Positions 44,365-55,377 of a DNA stretch of 64,000 bases are shown here, in pieces; position 1 is the first letter of the stretch; each line of letters starts with the position of its first letter. Source of the stretch: Variovorax boronicumulans (GTDB lineage: Bacteria > Pseudomonadota > Gammaproteobacteria > Burkholderiales > Burkholderiaceae_C); NCBI RefSeq assembly GCF_029892485.1, contig NZ_JARXVG010000006.1, forward strand, positions 62,001 to 126,000, in the 5' to 3' direction. Position numbers and translations under genes: made by a program. Under the pieces are notes generated by a model. The model saw nothing but the letters and a program-made list of their open reading frames with translations. It did no database searches and had not been told where the DNA came from.

Positions 44365-45653
44365 GTGGTGACCCCTTCCTTCTTGAACAGGTCGCGGAAC
44401 ACGGGATAGATGTCCTGGGCGTCGGAGACCTTGCGCATCGCGAAGTTGGGCTGCACGCCTTCGAGCTGCGCGTATTCCTGCCACAGGTTCTGCTCGGTCT
44501 CGGCCACCTGCACGTAGGCGTAGTAGCGCACCACCGGCAGGATGTCGTTGACCAGCAGCTCGCGGCAGCGGCCGCTGTCCTGGTGCCAGTTGTCGCCGTC
44601 GCTGGCCTGCGCGCCGTAGACGTTCCATTCGCCGCTCGGGTAGCGCGCCTTGATGATCTCGTCCATCAGCACCAGCGCGCTCGAGACCACGGTGCCGCCG
44701 GTCTCGGTCGCGTGGAAGAACTCTTCCTCGGTCACTTCCTGCGCCTGCGTGTGGTGGCGCAGGAACACGAGGTCGATCGTCTCGTAGTGCCGCGTGAGGA
44801 ACATGTAGAGCAGCATGAAGAAGCGCTTGGCCATGTCCTTGCGCGCCTCGTCCATCGAGCCCGACACATCCATGAGACAGAACATCACCGCCTTGGCGCT
44901 CGGCACAGGCGTCTTCACGCGGTTGCGGTAGCGCAGGTCGATGGGGTCGATGTAGGGCACGTGCCGCATGGTGCGGCGCAGTTCTGCGATGAGCTCCTCG
45001 GTCTCGCGGATCTCCTTCTCGATCAGCGCTGTCGTGGCCTGCGGATGCGCCTTCAGGTGCAGCAGGTGCGCCTCGAGGCGCTTGAGCTCCTTGCGCGGCT
45101 CGCCGCCCAGCGCGATGCGGCGCGCGAGCGCCCCGCGCATCGAGCGCACAACGTGCAGGTTGTTGGGCGAGCCGTCGCTCGTGAAGCCGGCACGGTGGCT
45201 CTTCCACTCGGGCACGTCGGCGATCTGCGTGCGGATGAGGTGCGGCAGCGCAAGGTCGTCGAAGAAGACGCGCATGAATTCCTCGCGCGTGAGGCGGAAG
45301 ACGAAGTCGTCCTCGCCCTCGCCGCCATCGCCGGCCTCGCCGCTGCCTGAGCCACCGCCGCCCTGGCCGTCGGGGCGGGCGATGCGGTCGCCCTTCAGGT
45401 ACTCCTGGTTGCCCGGATGCACGTACTCGCGGTCGCCGCCGCGGGCATGGCCGAACACAGGTTCGGACACATCGTGGCGCGGCAGGGTCACGTCTTCGCC
45501 TTGCTCCAGTTCGCGGATGTTGCGGCCGCTCACGGCGCGCCGCACCGCTTCCTGGATCTGCCCCTTGTAGCGCCGAAGAAAGCGCTCGCGGTTGCCAATG
45601 GACTTGTTCTTGCCCGATAGCCGGCGGTCGATGATCTGCTGCAGGATGGCCAC
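44361..45653 (-). CDS. yeaH: YeaH/YhbH (UPF0229, DUF444) protein with vWA-like domain
   Basis: 430 residues. It begins IIDRRLSGKNKSIGNRERFLRRYKGQIQEAV, as UPF0229 proteins do, has a Gly/Ser-rich linker (about 105-125) and a C-terminal vWA-like MIDAS motif FCLMDVSGSMDEARKDMAKRFF. The GTG at 45653 gives the family length; no ATG is near. It is known to be coexpressed with the PrkA kinase in enterobacteria under stress. It starts 49 bases after the prkA stop. Confidence 0.92.
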   Translation of the reverse strand: MAILQQIIDRRLSGKNKSIGNRERFLRRYKGQIQEAVRRAVSGRNIRELEQGEDVTLPRHDVSEPVFGHARGGDREYVHPGNQEYLKGDRIARPDGQGGGGSGSGEAGDGGEGEDDFVFRLTREEFMRVFFDDLALPHLIRTQIADVPEWKSHRAGFTSDGSPNNLHVVRSMRGALARRIALGGEPRKELKRLEAHLLHLKAHPQATTALIEKEIRETEELIAELRRTMRHVPYIDPIDLRYRNRVKTPVPSAKAVMFCLMDVSGSMDEARKDMAKRFFMLLYMFLTRHYETIDLVFLRHHTQAQEVTEEEFFHATETGGTVVSSALVLMDEIIKARYPSGEWNVYGAQASDGDNWHQDSGRCRELLVNDILPVVRYYAYVQVAETEQNLWQEYAQLEGVQPNFAMRKVSDAQDIYPVFRDLFKKEGVTT

Positions 45654-45702
45654 GATGGTGTCAAAGCTCCTTGCAAAGAAGAGAACGAATGAAGGCTCGT
45701 CG

Positions 45703-47625
45703 TTATGAACTCTTGCGCACGCGCAGGTACCACTCGCACAGCAGGCGGACCTGCTTGGCCGTGTAGCCCTTCTCGACCATGCGCGTGACGAAGTCTTCGT
45801 GCTTCTTCTGCTCGTCGGCACTGCTCTTGGTGTTGAAGCTGATCACCGGCAAGAGCTCTTCGGTGTTGGAGAACATCTTCTTCTCGATCACCGCGCGCAG
45901 CTTTTCGTAGCTGGTCCACGCCGGGTTGCGCCCCGCGTTGCCGGCCCGTGCGCGCAGCACGAAGTTGACGATCTCGTTGCGGAAGTCCTTCGGGTTGCCG
46001 ATGCCGGCGGGGCGCTCGATCTTCTCGAGCTCGCCGTTGAGCGAGGCGCGGTCGAACACCTCGCCGGTGTCCACGTCGCGGAACTCCTGGTCCTGGATCC
46101 AGTAGTCGGCGTAGGTGACGTAGCGGTCGAAGATGTTCTGGCCGTACTCGCTGTAGCTCTCCAGGTACGCGGTCTGGATTTCCTTGCCGATGAACTCGGC
46201 ATAGCGCGGCGCCAGCAGTTCCTTGATGTAGCTGATGTACTTCTGCTCGACCTCGGGCGCGAACTGCTCGCGCTCGATCTGCTGCTCGAGCACGTACATC
46301 AGGTGCACCGGGTTGGCGGCGACCTCGGAGCTGTCGAAGTTGAAGACCTTGGAGATGATCTTGAAGGCGAAGCGGGTGGAGACGCCGCTCATGCCTTCGT
46401 CGACGCCCGCGTAGTCGCGGTACTCCTGGATCGACTTGGCCTTGGGGTCGGTGTCCTTGAGGTTCTCGCCGTCGTACACCTGCATCTTGCTGAAGGTGCT
46501 CGAGTTCTCGGGCTCCTTCAGGCGCGTGAGCACCGAGAGCTGCGCCATCATGCGCAAGGTGCCGGGCGCGCAGGGCGCCTGCGCCAGAGACGAGTTGCGC
46601 ACCAGCTTCTCGTAGATCTTGATTTCTTCCGAGGCGCGCAGGCAGTAGGGCACCTTGACGATGTAGATCCGGTCGAGGAAAGCCTCGTTGTTCTTGTTGT
46701 TGCGGAAGGCCTTCCACTCGCTCTCGTTGCTGTGCGCGAGCACGATGCCGTCGAACGGAATGGCGCCGAAGCCCTCGGTGCCCTTGAAGTTGCTCTCCTG
46801 CGTGGCCGTGAGCAGCGGATGCAGCACCTTGATGGGCGCCTTGAACATTTCCACGAACTCCAGCAGCCCCTGGTTGGCCAGGCAGAGCCCCCCGGAGTAG
46901 GCGTAGGCGTCCGGGTCGTCCTGGGCGTAGGTCTCCAGCTTGCGGATGTCGACCTTGCCGACCAGCGAGGAGATGTCCTGGTTGTTCTCGTCGCCCGGCT
47001 CGGTCTTGGCGACCGCGATCTGCCGCAGCACCGAGGGGAAGCGCTTGACCACCTTGAACTGGCGGATGTCGCCGCCGTATTCCTCCAGGCGCTTGACGGC
47101 CCAGGGGGAAAGAATCCGATTCAGGTAGCGGCGCGGAATGCCGTATTCCTTTTCAAGGATCTCGCCGTCTTCCAGGGTGTCGAAGAGCCCCAGGGGCGAT
47201 TCGTTCACCGGCGAGCCATGGATCGCGTAGAAGGGAACGTGCTCCATGAGCTGCTTCAGGCGCTCCGCAATCGAACTCTTGCCGCCGCCGACAGGCCCCA
47301 GGAGGTAAAGGATTTGTTTCTTTTCCTCCAGCCCCTGGGCGGCGTGGCGGAAATAGGACACCACCTGCTCGATGGCGTCCTCCATGCCGTAGAACTCCTT
47401 GAACGCCGGATAGATCTTGATGACCTTGTTGGCGAAGATGCGGGAAAGTCGGGGGTCGTTGCGCGTGTCGACCAGTTCGGGCTCGCCAATGGCCTTGAGC
47501 ATGCGCTCGGAGGCGGTGGCGTAGGCGGTGGAGTCTCGCTTGCAGATATCGAGATATTCCTGCAGGGAGATGACCTCCTCGCGGGTGCGCTCGTAGCGGG
47601 CGGCAAAGTTGCTGATCACGTCCAT
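45703..47625 (-). CDS. prkA: PrkA/YeaG family serine protein kinase
   Basis: 640 residues, close to E. coli YeaG (644). The N-terminal AAA-type region has Walker A LLGPVGGGKSSIAERLK and LAHSNESEWKAFRNNKNNEAFLDRIY; the C-terminal half carries the PrkA kinase region (RAGNAGRNPAWTSYEKLR). ATG 47625 follows GGAGG at seven bases; an upstream GTG is too close to that site. First gene of the prkA-yeaH-spoVR operon. In other proteobacteria this operon answers to RpoS or nitrogen starvation; I could not identify its promoter with confidence in the AT-rich leader. Confidence 0.95.
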   Translation of the reverse strand: MDVISNFAARYERTREEVISLQEYLDICKRDSTAYATASERMLKAIGEPELVDTRNDPRLSRIFANKVIKIYPAFKEFYGMEDAIEQVVSYFRHAAQGLEEKKQILYLLGPVGGGKSSIAERLKQLMEHVPFYAIHGSPVNESPLGLFDTLEDGEILEKEYGIPRRYLNRILSPWAVKRLEEYGGDIRQFKVVKRFPSVLRQIAVAKTEPGDENNQDISSLVGKVDIRKLETYAQDDPDAYAYSGGLCLANQGLLEFVEMFKAPIKVLHPLLTATQESNFKGTEGFGAIPFDGIVLAHSNESEWKAFRNNKNNEAFLDRIYIVKVPYCLRASEEIKIYEKLVRNSSLAQAPCAPGTLRMMAQLSVLTRLKEPENSSTFSKMQVYDGENLKDTDPKAKSIQEYRDYAGVDEGMSGVSTRFAFKIISKVFNFDSSEVAANPVHLMYVLEQQIEREQFAPEVEQKYISYIKELLAPRYAEFIGKEIQTAYLESYSEYGQNIFDRYVTYADYWIQDQEFRDVDTGEVFDRASLNGELEKIERPAGIGNPKDFRNEIVNFVLRARAGNAGRNPAWTSYEKLRAVIEKKMFSNTEELLPVISFNTKSSADEQKKHEDFVTRMVEKGYTAKQVRLLCEWYLRVRKSS

Positions 47626-47944
47626 GGTCACGCCTCCATCAGGTCAATGGGGCTTTTGGCCCCGAGGCCTGCAGCAAAGGCAGTGCGCGCATTGAAAGGT
47701 GCCCGCCCCCACTGCATGCGGTGAAAAAACTCTCTACAACATTCTGCTAACAATCAGGATAAAGCAAACATTCAAAGCGGCAAATCTTTTATTTATTGGG
47801 GACCCCACTCCTGAGTAAAGTTCCAAAAAAATACAAACTAGTTTTCAAAATCTCAGATAAATTAAAAGGCTCGCTTGCGTAATTCTCTCCGGGTGAAATG
47901 CCTATATCGAACGACATTGGTGTTTTCCCGAGAACACAACTCCT

Positions 47945-47964
47945 ATTGAGCGCAGTAGCTCAAT
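47945..47964. other. Perfect hairpin in the AT-rich leader
   Basis: ATTGAGC-GCAGTA-GCTCAAT forms a 7-base perfect stem with a six-base loop, followed on the plus strand by an A-run. It is not a standard terminator in either direction; it may be a structured leader of the prkA mRNA or a small RNA element. Confidence 0.45.
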
Positions 47965-48240
47965 AAAAAATGCGCCCTCCTGCAATAACGCGCGATCCAT
48001 CGTTTGGTTTATTGCACATCCAAAAAATATCTAAAAGCAATCCTCGCGCCACTTTTTCATGAGCGGCTGGCGCATGCCCACGTGGGAAAGCAGCGCAGCG
48101 CCCGGTCGGCGCGTACCGTCACGGTGCGGCGGGCACCGGCTCTGTGCTCTACGGCGCTTGCAAGCCACTGGATGCACCGGCTTGGCAAAAGCGGGGCCGG
48201 CGGCGCCAGGAAAGACGCCAGGACAGCAACTGCAGACGAA

Positions 48241-48290
48241 CAAAAGCCTCGAGGCCCTGCAGCAATCGGTGCTCGCAGAGGCTCGAGGCC
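48241..48290 (-). terminator. Possible terminator after dnaJ
   Basis: On the minus strand, CGAGCC and GGCCTCGAGGC blocks 50-100 bases after the dnaJ stop can pair (GCCTCGAG with CTCGAGGC) and are followed by TTTTGTT. The long loop makes it a weak candidate. Confidence 0.4.
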
Positions 48291-48345
48291 TGATCGTTCC
48301 CGCACGCCCTTGGTGCCGGGCGGGATCGTGCCTTTCTCTCTCAGA

Positions 48346-49485
48346 TCAGCTGAAAAATTCCTTGGCCTTGTCGAGCCAGCCCTTGTCGGTGGGGCTGTGC
48401 TTGTCGCCGCCCTTCTTGAGCGACTCGTCCAGTTCCTTCAGCAGCTTGCGCTGGTGCTCGGTGAGTTTCACCGGCGTCTCGACACGCACGTGGCAGTACA
48501 GGTCGCCCGGATAGCTCGAACGCACGCCCTTGATGCCCTTGCCGCGCAGGCGGAACTGCTTGCCGCTCTGCGTGCCGTCGGGAATGTCGATGGCTGCCGC
48601 GCCCTTGAGCGTGGGCACGTTGATCTCGCCGCCGAGCGCCGCCGTGGTCACGCTGACCGGCACCACGCAGTGCAGGTCGTCGCCGTCGCGTTCGAAGAGC
48701 TCGTGCTTCTTCAGGCGGATCTCGATGTACAGGTCGCCAGGAGGCCCGCCGTTGGTGCCCGGCTCGCCGTTGCCGGTGCTGCGGATGCGCATGCCGTCGT
48801 CGATGCCGGCCGGGATCTTCACCTCGAGCGTCTTGTTGTTCTTGATCTTGCCCTGGCCATGACACACCGTGCAGGGTTCGGGAATGATCTTGCCGCTGCC
48901 GTGGCAGGTGGGGCAGGTCTGCTGCACGCTGAAGAAGCCCTGGCGCATCTGCACCGCGCCCGCGCCGTGGCAGGTGGTGCAGGTGATCGGCTTGGTGCCG
49001 GGCTTGGCGCCCGAGCCCTTGCAGGTGTCGCAGTTGTCCCAGCTGGGAATGCGGATCTGGGCTTCCTTGCCCTCGGCCGCTTCCTCGAGCGTGACTTCCA
49101 TCGCGTAGCTCAGGTCGCTGCCGCGGAACACCTGGCGCCCGCCGCTCTGGCGGCCGCCGCGCGCGCCGCCGAACACGTCGCCGAAGATGTCGCCGAAGGC
49201 TTCCGCGAAGCCACCGAAGCCTTCCGCGCCCGGACCGCCGCGCATGTTGGGGTCGACGCCGGCGTGGCCGTACTGGTCGTAGGCCGCGCGCTTCTGGCCG
49301 TCCGACAGCATTTCGTAGGCCTCCTTCACCTCTTTGAACTTAGCCTCGGCGTCCTTGCTGGTGTCGCCGTGGTTGCGGTCGGGGTGGTGCTTCATCGCAA
49401 GCTTGCGATAAGCCTTCTTGATTTCGTCCTCGTTCGCATTCTTGGGAACGCCGAGGGTTTCGTAGTAGTCGCGTTTGGTGGCCAT
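48346..49485 (-). CDS. dnaJ: Chaperone protein DnaJ
   Basis: 379 residues, full length. Co-chaperone that stimulates DnaK ATPase and delivers unfolded clients. J domain at residues 4-70 with HPD in [11 protein letters not shown], a Gly/Phe-rich linker ([21 protein letters not shown]), four CxxCxGxG zinc repeats ([32 protein letters not shown]) and the C-terminal substrate-binding domains. It is the last gene of the grpE-dnaK-dnaJ cluster. Confidence 0.97.
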   Translation of the reverse strand: MATKRDYYETLGVPKNANEDEIKKAYRKLAMKHHPDRNHGDTSKDAEAKFKEVKEAYEMLSDGQKRAAYDQYGHAGVDPNMRGGPGAEGFGGFAEAFGDIFGDVFGGARGGRQSGGRQVFRGSDLSYAMEVTLEEAAEGKEAQIRIPSWDNCDTCKGSGAKPGTKPITCTTCHGAGAVQMRQGFFSVQQTCPTCHGSGKIIPEPCTVCHGQGKIKNNKTLEVKIPAGIDDGMRIRSTGNGEPGTNGGPPGDLYIEIRLKKHELFERDGDDLHCVVPVSVTTAALGGEINVPTLKGAAAIDIPDGTQSGKQFRLRGKGIKGVRSSYPGDLYCHVRVETPVKLTEHQRKLLKELDESLKKGGDKHSPTDKGWLDKAKEFFS

Positions 49486-49542
49486 GGCAGGTCGATCAGG
49501 GGGCTCGGGAGACGGCGGGAACTCGGGTGACTTGAAGCGAGA

Positions 49543-49576
49543 AAGGCTGGAGCACCCCGTGGGGCGATCCAGCCTT
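49543..49576 (-). terminator. Hairpin between dnaK and dnaJ
   Basis: On the minus strand AAGGCTGGA and TCCAGCCTT pair around an inner CCCC/GGGG, followed by TCTC rather than a strong T-run. Located in the 108-base dnaK-dnaJ gap, it probably lowers read-through to dnaJ or protects the dnaK end. Confidence 0.55.
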
Positions 49577-49593
49577 GGTCAAGGGGCTGTGGA

Positions 49594-51534
<1,941 letters not shown>

Positions 51535-51645
51535 GTTCTTTACTCCTGAAGCCTGAAAAATATGTTGTTATGAACTTGTGGATAACCCAGCTCGATTCAA
51601 GGGACGGAGCGGGGATTTCCTGTGGGAATCTTGTGTGTCGACGGA

Positions 51646-52212
51646 TTACTTCGGTGCGCTGACCGTGACCAGCGCCGGGCGCAGCACGCGCTCGTTGATG
51701 GTGTAGCCCTTCTGGAGCACGCTCACCACGGTGTTGGGTTCCTGCTCGGGCGCGGGCACCACCGAGATCGCCTGGTGCTGGTGCGGATCGAACTTGGTGC
51801 CGGCGGCCGGGGCCACTTCGATCACCTTGTTGCGCTCGAGCGCACTCTTCAACTGACGCAGCGTGGCTTCGGCGCCTTCGCGGATCTGCTCGGGGGTGGC
51901 GTCCTTGATGGCGAGGCCGGCTTCGAGGCTGTCGGTCACCGGCAGCAGGCTTTCGGCAAAGGCCTCGACCGCGAACTTGCGGGCCTTGGTGATTTCGTCG
52001 TCGGCGCGGCGGCGGGCGTTTTGAACGTCGGCCTGGGCGCGCAGGTATTGGTCGGCCAGTTCGGCGTTCTTGGCCTGCAGCGTGGCGAGCTCGCCTTGGG
52101 CGGCCACCAGCGCATCGGCTTCGTTGGCGGCCTGCGCGGCCTCCAGTTCTTCGGGACTGGGCTCGCCTTGCAGCATTTGCGAATTCTGTGCGGATTGTTG
52201 CGGGTCAGACAT
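51646..52212 (-). CDS. grpE: Nucleotide exchange factor GrpE
   Basis: 188 residues. Releases ADP from DnaK. A long coiled coil (residues 20-75; [45 protein letters not shown]) leads to the beta-wing domain with the family end [24 protein letters not shown] and [21 protein letters not shown]. The first gene of the heat-shock cluster, directly behind a sigma-32-type promoter. Confidence 0.96.
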   Translation of the reverse strand: MSDPQQSAQNSQMLQGEPSPEELEAAQAANEADALVAAQGELATLQAKNAELADQYLRAQADVQNARRRADDEITKARKFAVEAFAESLLPVTDSLEAGLAIKDATPEQIREGAEATLRQLKSALERNKVIEVAPAAGTKFDPHQHQAISVVPAPEQEPNTVVSVLQKGYTINERVLRPALVTVSAPK

Positions 52213-52256
52213 TTTTCAAAGAACGGCGTGCGCCGGAAAACAAACGATAGCCAGCC

Positions 52257-52284
52257 ACTTGGGGCTGGCCCGGGGCATTTCAAG
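52257..52284 (-). promoter_or_regulatory. Sigma-32 heat-shock promoter of grpE
   Basis: On the minus strand CTTGAAA (52278-52284) is followed after 13 bases by CCCCAAGT (52257-52264), close to the RpoH consensus CTTGAAA / CCCCATNT. It lies about 45 bases upstream of the grpE start. Confidence 0.75.
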
Positions 52285-52319
52285 CGAAAAAATGAGGAAA
52301 AAGGGGCCGTCGAGGCATG

Positions 52320-52340
52320 AAAAAGGCCCGAAATCGGGCC
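52320..52340 (-). terminator. Intrinsic terminator after the FKBP gene
   Basis: On the minus strand GGCCCGA-TT-TCGGGCC (or 6 pairs with a 4-base loop) is followed by five T residues. It ends the FKBP transcript just before the grpE promoter. Confidence 0.85.
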
Positions 52341-52368
52341 TGTGTGCCAAGTCTTGGCCAGCGAGCGA

Positions 52369-52719
52369 TCAGTGCGCGTCGAGCAGTTCGACGTCGAACT
52401 TGAGGGTCGCGTTGGGGGGAATCACGCCACCGGCGCCGCGGGCGCCATAGCCCAGCGATGCGGGGATGATCAGCGTGCGCTTGCCGCCGATCTTCATGCC
52501 GGCCACGCCTTCGTCCCAGCCCTTGATGACCTGGCCGGCGCCCAGCGAGAACGCGAAAGCGTCGTTGCGGTCGCGGCTCGAATCGAACTTGGCGCCTTGC
52601 ACGCCGTCGTTGTAGAGCCAGCCGGTGTAGTGCACATGCACGTGCTGGCCAGCCTTGGCTTCGGCGCCGGTGCCGACTTCGGTGTCTTCGTATTGGAGGC
52701 CGGAGGGGGTGGTAGGCAT
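52369..52719 (-). CDS. FKBP-type peptidyl-prolyl cis-trans isomerase
   Basis: 116 residues, a single FKBP domain: VHVHYTGWLYNDGVQGAKFDSSRDR, FSLGAGQVIKGWDEGVAGMKIGGKRTLIIPASLGYGARG and IPPNATLKFDVELLDA. It catalyses proline isomerisation and has no signal peptide, so it is cytoplasmic. It has its own terminator, so the heat-shock cluster is a separate transcript. Confidence 0.95.
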   Translation of the reverse strand: MPTTPSGLQYEDTEVGTGAEAKAGQHVHVHYTGWLYNDGVQGAKFDSSRDRNDAFAFSLGAGQVIKGWDEGVAGMKIGGKRTLIIPASLGYGARGAGGVIPPNATLKFDVELLDAH

Positions 52720-52798
52720 GGGAAAACGCTCCTTGCGTCGATGAGTGGTAAATCGGATCGAAGGCGCGAAGTTTACCGATGCCGGACGGGCCGCCGGT

Positions 52799-53215
52799 TC
52801 AGCCGGTCGTATCGGCGGGCGGCGCAGGGGGTGTGGCAGGCGGCGAGGAGGGGGCTGGAGGCGCGACGGGCGCCGCTGGCGCAGTGGCCGCGGGTGCCGC
52901 CGGGGCTGCGGCTTTCTTCAACTGGCCCAGCTGCCATTTGCCGGCAAAGGCCTGCAGGTCCGACAGGCGCTTGAGCAGGTCCTGCCCGCTGAGCGTGAGG
53001 CAATAACCGTCGCTGCCGTGGCTCACGATGCCGGCCTCGCGCAGTTCCTTGATGCGGGTGTTCAGGGTGTTGGGAGTGATGCCGCCCACGCTGTCCTGCA
53101 GCAGGCGGAAGGTCTGGGCATGGCCGTCGCGCAGGGCCCAGAGCACACGCAGCGCATAGCGGGCTTCGAGCAATGCGAGCAACTGGCTGACGGCTGCGTT
53201 TTCCTTGGTACTCAT
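52799..53215 (-). CDS. HxlR-type winged-helix regulator with Pro/Ala tail
   Basis: About 138 residues. The first 85 form a winged helix (ARYALRVLWALRDGHAQTFRLLQDSVGGITPNTLNTRIKELREAGIV followed by the wing GYCLTLSGQDLLKRL), as in HxlR or MarR-type regulators, without the usual HxlR Cys. The last 40 residues are an Ala/Pro/Thr tail of likely flexible nature. The start is ambiguous among three ATGs; ATG 53215, nine bases after GAGGAG, has the best spacing. Target unknown. Confidence 0.75.
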   Translation of the reverse strand: MSTKENAAVSQLLALLEARYALRVLWALRDGHAQTFRLLQDSVGGITPNTLNTRIKELREAGIVSHGSDGYCLTLSGQDLLKRLSDLQAFAGKWQLGQLKKAAAPAAPAATAPAAPVAPPAPSSPPATPPAPPADTTG

Positions 53216-53394
53216 CGACATCATCTCCTCGAAGCTGGGCGGGCTGCGGGCCTGTGGCTGGCCGATGCCGCGCGCTCTTGTTTGTGATTGGTTATGGACC
53301 GTCCTGCGGGACGGCGACTATAGCGCAAACGATGACGATGCTACTAGTTTTATAGCTGTAAGGGTAAGCTGCATGCGGGTTGTGAGACAAAGCC

Positions 53395-54246
53395 TCACAA
53401 ATTGGTGTAGTCGGCCATGGCTTCGCCCAGGCGGATCGCGCGGGTGGGCGACCAGTCGGGGTTGAACGCCAATGCAGGCGCCGGGAACAGCATGACGACG
53501 GTGGAGCCGAGCAAGAAACGGCCCATCTCGTCGCCCTTCTTGATGTCGATCTGCTGGTCGTTGTAGTGCCACTCGCGCAGCTCGCCGACGCGCGGCGGAT
53601 TCACCACGCCATGCCACACGGTCGCCATGCTGCCGACGATGGTGGCGCCCACGAGCACCAGCACGAAGGGGCCGCGCGCCGACTCGAAGACGCAGACCAC
53701 GCGTTCGTTGCGCGCAAAGAGGCCCGGCACGCCGCGCGCGGTGGTCGGGTTGACCGAGAACAGGTCGCCCGGCACATGGATCATGCGCACCAGGCGGCCG
53801 TCGCAGGGCATGTGGATGCGGTGGTAGTCCTTGGGGCTCAGGTACAGCGTGGCGAAGCTGCCGTGCGCGAACTTCGCGGCCAGCGCCGCGTCGCCGCCGA
53901 CCAGCGCGGTGGTCGTGTAGTTGTGGCCCTTGGCCTGGAAGATCTGGTCGCCCTCGATCGCGCCGAACTGGCTGATGGCACCGTCCACGGGGCTGACCAG
54001 GTCGGCCTGCGCGAGCGGGCGCATGCCCGGCTTGAGGGCGCGCGTGAAGAACTGGTTAAAGCTTTTGTAGTGCTCGATGTCCGACTCGAGCGCCTCGCCC
54101 ATGTCGACGCCGTACTTGGCGACGAAGCGGCGAATGATCCACGTCGTGACCGCACCGCGTTCCTTTCCCGCGACCCAGCCGGCGAAATTGGTCAGGGCCT
54201 GCTTGGGGAACAGGTATTGGGGCAGAACTGCTGAGCGGTCGGACAC
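53395..54246 (-). CDS. psd: Phosphatidylserine decarboxylase proenzyme
   Basis: 283 residues. Converts phosphatidylserine to phosphatidylethanolamine at the inner membrane. Type I hallmarks: DGAISQFGAIEGDQIFQAKG, FATLYLSPKDYHRIHMPCDG, the VNP motif in the LFSVNPTTARGVPGLFARNER block, and the self-cleavage LGST near the C-terminus that makes the pyruvoyl group. The start is GTG at 54246; no better ATG exists. Confidence 0.95.
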   Translation of the reverse strand: MSDRSAVLPQYLFPKQALTNFAGWVAGKERGAVTTWIIRRFVAKYGVDMGEALESDIEHYKSFNQFFTRALKPGMRPLAQADLVSPVDGAISQFGAIEGDQIFQAKGHNYTTTALVGGDAALAAKFAHGSFATLYLSPKDYHRIHMPCDGRLVRMIHVPGDLFSVNPTTARGVPGLFARNERVVCVFESARGPFVLVLVGATIVGSMATVWHGVVNPPRVGELREWHYNDQQIDIKKGDEMGRFLLGSTVVMLFPAPALAFNPDWSPTRAIRLGEAMADYTNL

Positions 54247-54337
54247 GTGTGGAGAGCTTCGGATGCGGATCGGAAAGGCATTCTATAAAGCGCTTTCGCC
54301 CGAAGGTGTAGGAAGCTTCCCTTGGGACGACGCCGGA

Positions 54338-55330
54338 TCAATCCGCCTTGATGCCCGCAGCCTTGATCACGCCCGCCCACTTCTCGACTTCCGCCTTCTG
54401 GAACGCCGCGATCTGTGCGGTCGACAGGTCGGCCGGCTCCATGCCGAAGCCCTTGAGCTTGTCCTGCATCTCCGGCGTCGAGAGGATCTTGCGGATCTCG
54501 GTGTGCAGCCGGTCGACGACAGGCGCCGGCGTGCCCGCGGGCACGAAGATCGCCTGCCACGACACCACCTCGAAATCCTTCAGCCCCTGCACGCCCGATT
54601 CGGCCACCGTCGGCACGTCGGGCATCGAGGCCAGGCGCTTGGACGAGGTGACGGCGATGGCGCGCAGCTTGCCGCTCTGGATGTGCGGACCCGCGACCAC
54701 GGTCGTGTCGAACATCATGTCGACCTGGCCGCCGATCACGTCCTGGATCGCCGGGCCGCTGCCCTTGTACGGAATGTGCGTGAACTTCACGCCCGACTTG
54801 AAGGCCAGCAGCTCCAGCGCCAGGTGCTGCGAAGTGCCTGTGCCGGCCGAGGCCGACGAGAGCCCGCCCGACTTCGACTTGCTCGCCTCCAGCACGTCCT
54901 TGAGCGTCTTGTAGGGGCTTGCCTGGTTCACCACCAGCACCACCGGGTTGGTGCCGATCAGCGTGACCGGCGCGAACGACTTCTGCGGGTCGTAGCCGAT
55001 CTTGGGGTACAGGCTCACATTGATCGCGTGCGAGCTGATCGTGCCGCCCACCAGCGTGAAGCCGTCGGGCGCCGCGCGCGCGCCCACTTCCGAGCCCACG
55101 CTGCCGCCCGCGCCGCCCTTGTTGTCGATGATCACGCTCGTGCCCAGCACGGTGCCCAGCTTCTGCCCGATCAGCCGGGCCAGCACGTCGGTGGTGCCGC
55201 CTGCCGGAAAGGGCACGAGGTAGGTGATGGCCTTGCCCGTCGGCCAGTTGTTGCTGCTCTGCGCGAACGCGGGCAGGGCCGTGGCCAGCGAAGAGGCGAG
55301 GGCGGTTCGAATCAGTGTGCGGCGTTGCAT
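54338..55330 (-). CDS. Bug-family periplasmic solute-binding protein
   Basis: 330 residues: signal peptide to AFAQSS, then NNWPTGKAITYLVPFPAGGTTDVLARLIGQKLG and SVIIDNKGGAGGSVGSEVGARAAPDG. It is a tripartite-tricarboxylate receptor without membrane partners nearby. It follows the beta-propeller lactonase gene by 47 bases on the same strand and may bind a sugar acid or lactone used by that cluster. Confidence 0.9.
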   Translation of the reverse strand: MQRRTLIRTALASSLATALPAFAQSSNNWPTGKAITYLVPFPAGGTTDVLARLIGQKLGTVLGTSVIIDNKGGAGGSVGSEVGARAAPDGFTLVGGTISSHAINVSLYPKIGYDPQKSFAPVTLIGTNPVVLVVNQASPYKTLKDVLEASKSKSGGLSSASAGTGTSQHLALELLAFKSGVKFTHIPYKGSGPAIQDVIGGQVDMMFDTTVVAGPHIQSGKLRAIAVTSSKRLASMPDVPTVAESGVQGLKDFEVVSWQAIFVPAGTPAPVVDRLHTEIRKILSTPEMQDKLKGFGMEPADLSTAQIAAFQKAEVEKWAGVIKAAGIKAD

Positions 55331-55377
55331 GTCGTTGTCTCCAGTGTGTTGATGGGCGATGGGCGGACTTCAGCCGT

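Larger units (their letters stand above)
47626..48345. other. AT-rich intergenic region between dnaJ and prkA
   Basis: The only gap over 300 bases in the window. The part 47740-48050 is clearly AT-rich against GC-rich surroundings; no credible ORF, tRNA or known riboswitch was found in either strand. It must hold the prkA promoter: TTGAAT and TGTTAG spaced 17 bases read toward prkA in its lower part, but weakly. It also contains the imperfect palindrome GTGTTTTCCCGAGAACAC (47920-47937), the hairpin at 47945-47964 and, near dnaJ, a terminator-like pair of CTCGAG palindromes. Confidence 0.6.

Noticed and set aside
45799..47724. 641-residue plus-strand frame opposite prkA
   Set aside because: Antisense shadow of a well conserved kinase gene.
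47920..47964. Intrinsic terminator in the AT-rich gap
   Set aside because: The stems are good but no T-run follows in either direction.
48057..48305. Small minus-strand frames in the dnaJ-prkA gap
   Set aside because: Arg/Ser/Pro-rich, no ribosome-binding site; they overlap palindromes.
48004..49530. 508-residue plus-strand frame opposite dnaJ
   Set aside because: Antisense to dnaJ; its upstream part covers the AT-rich gap with no sign of coding.
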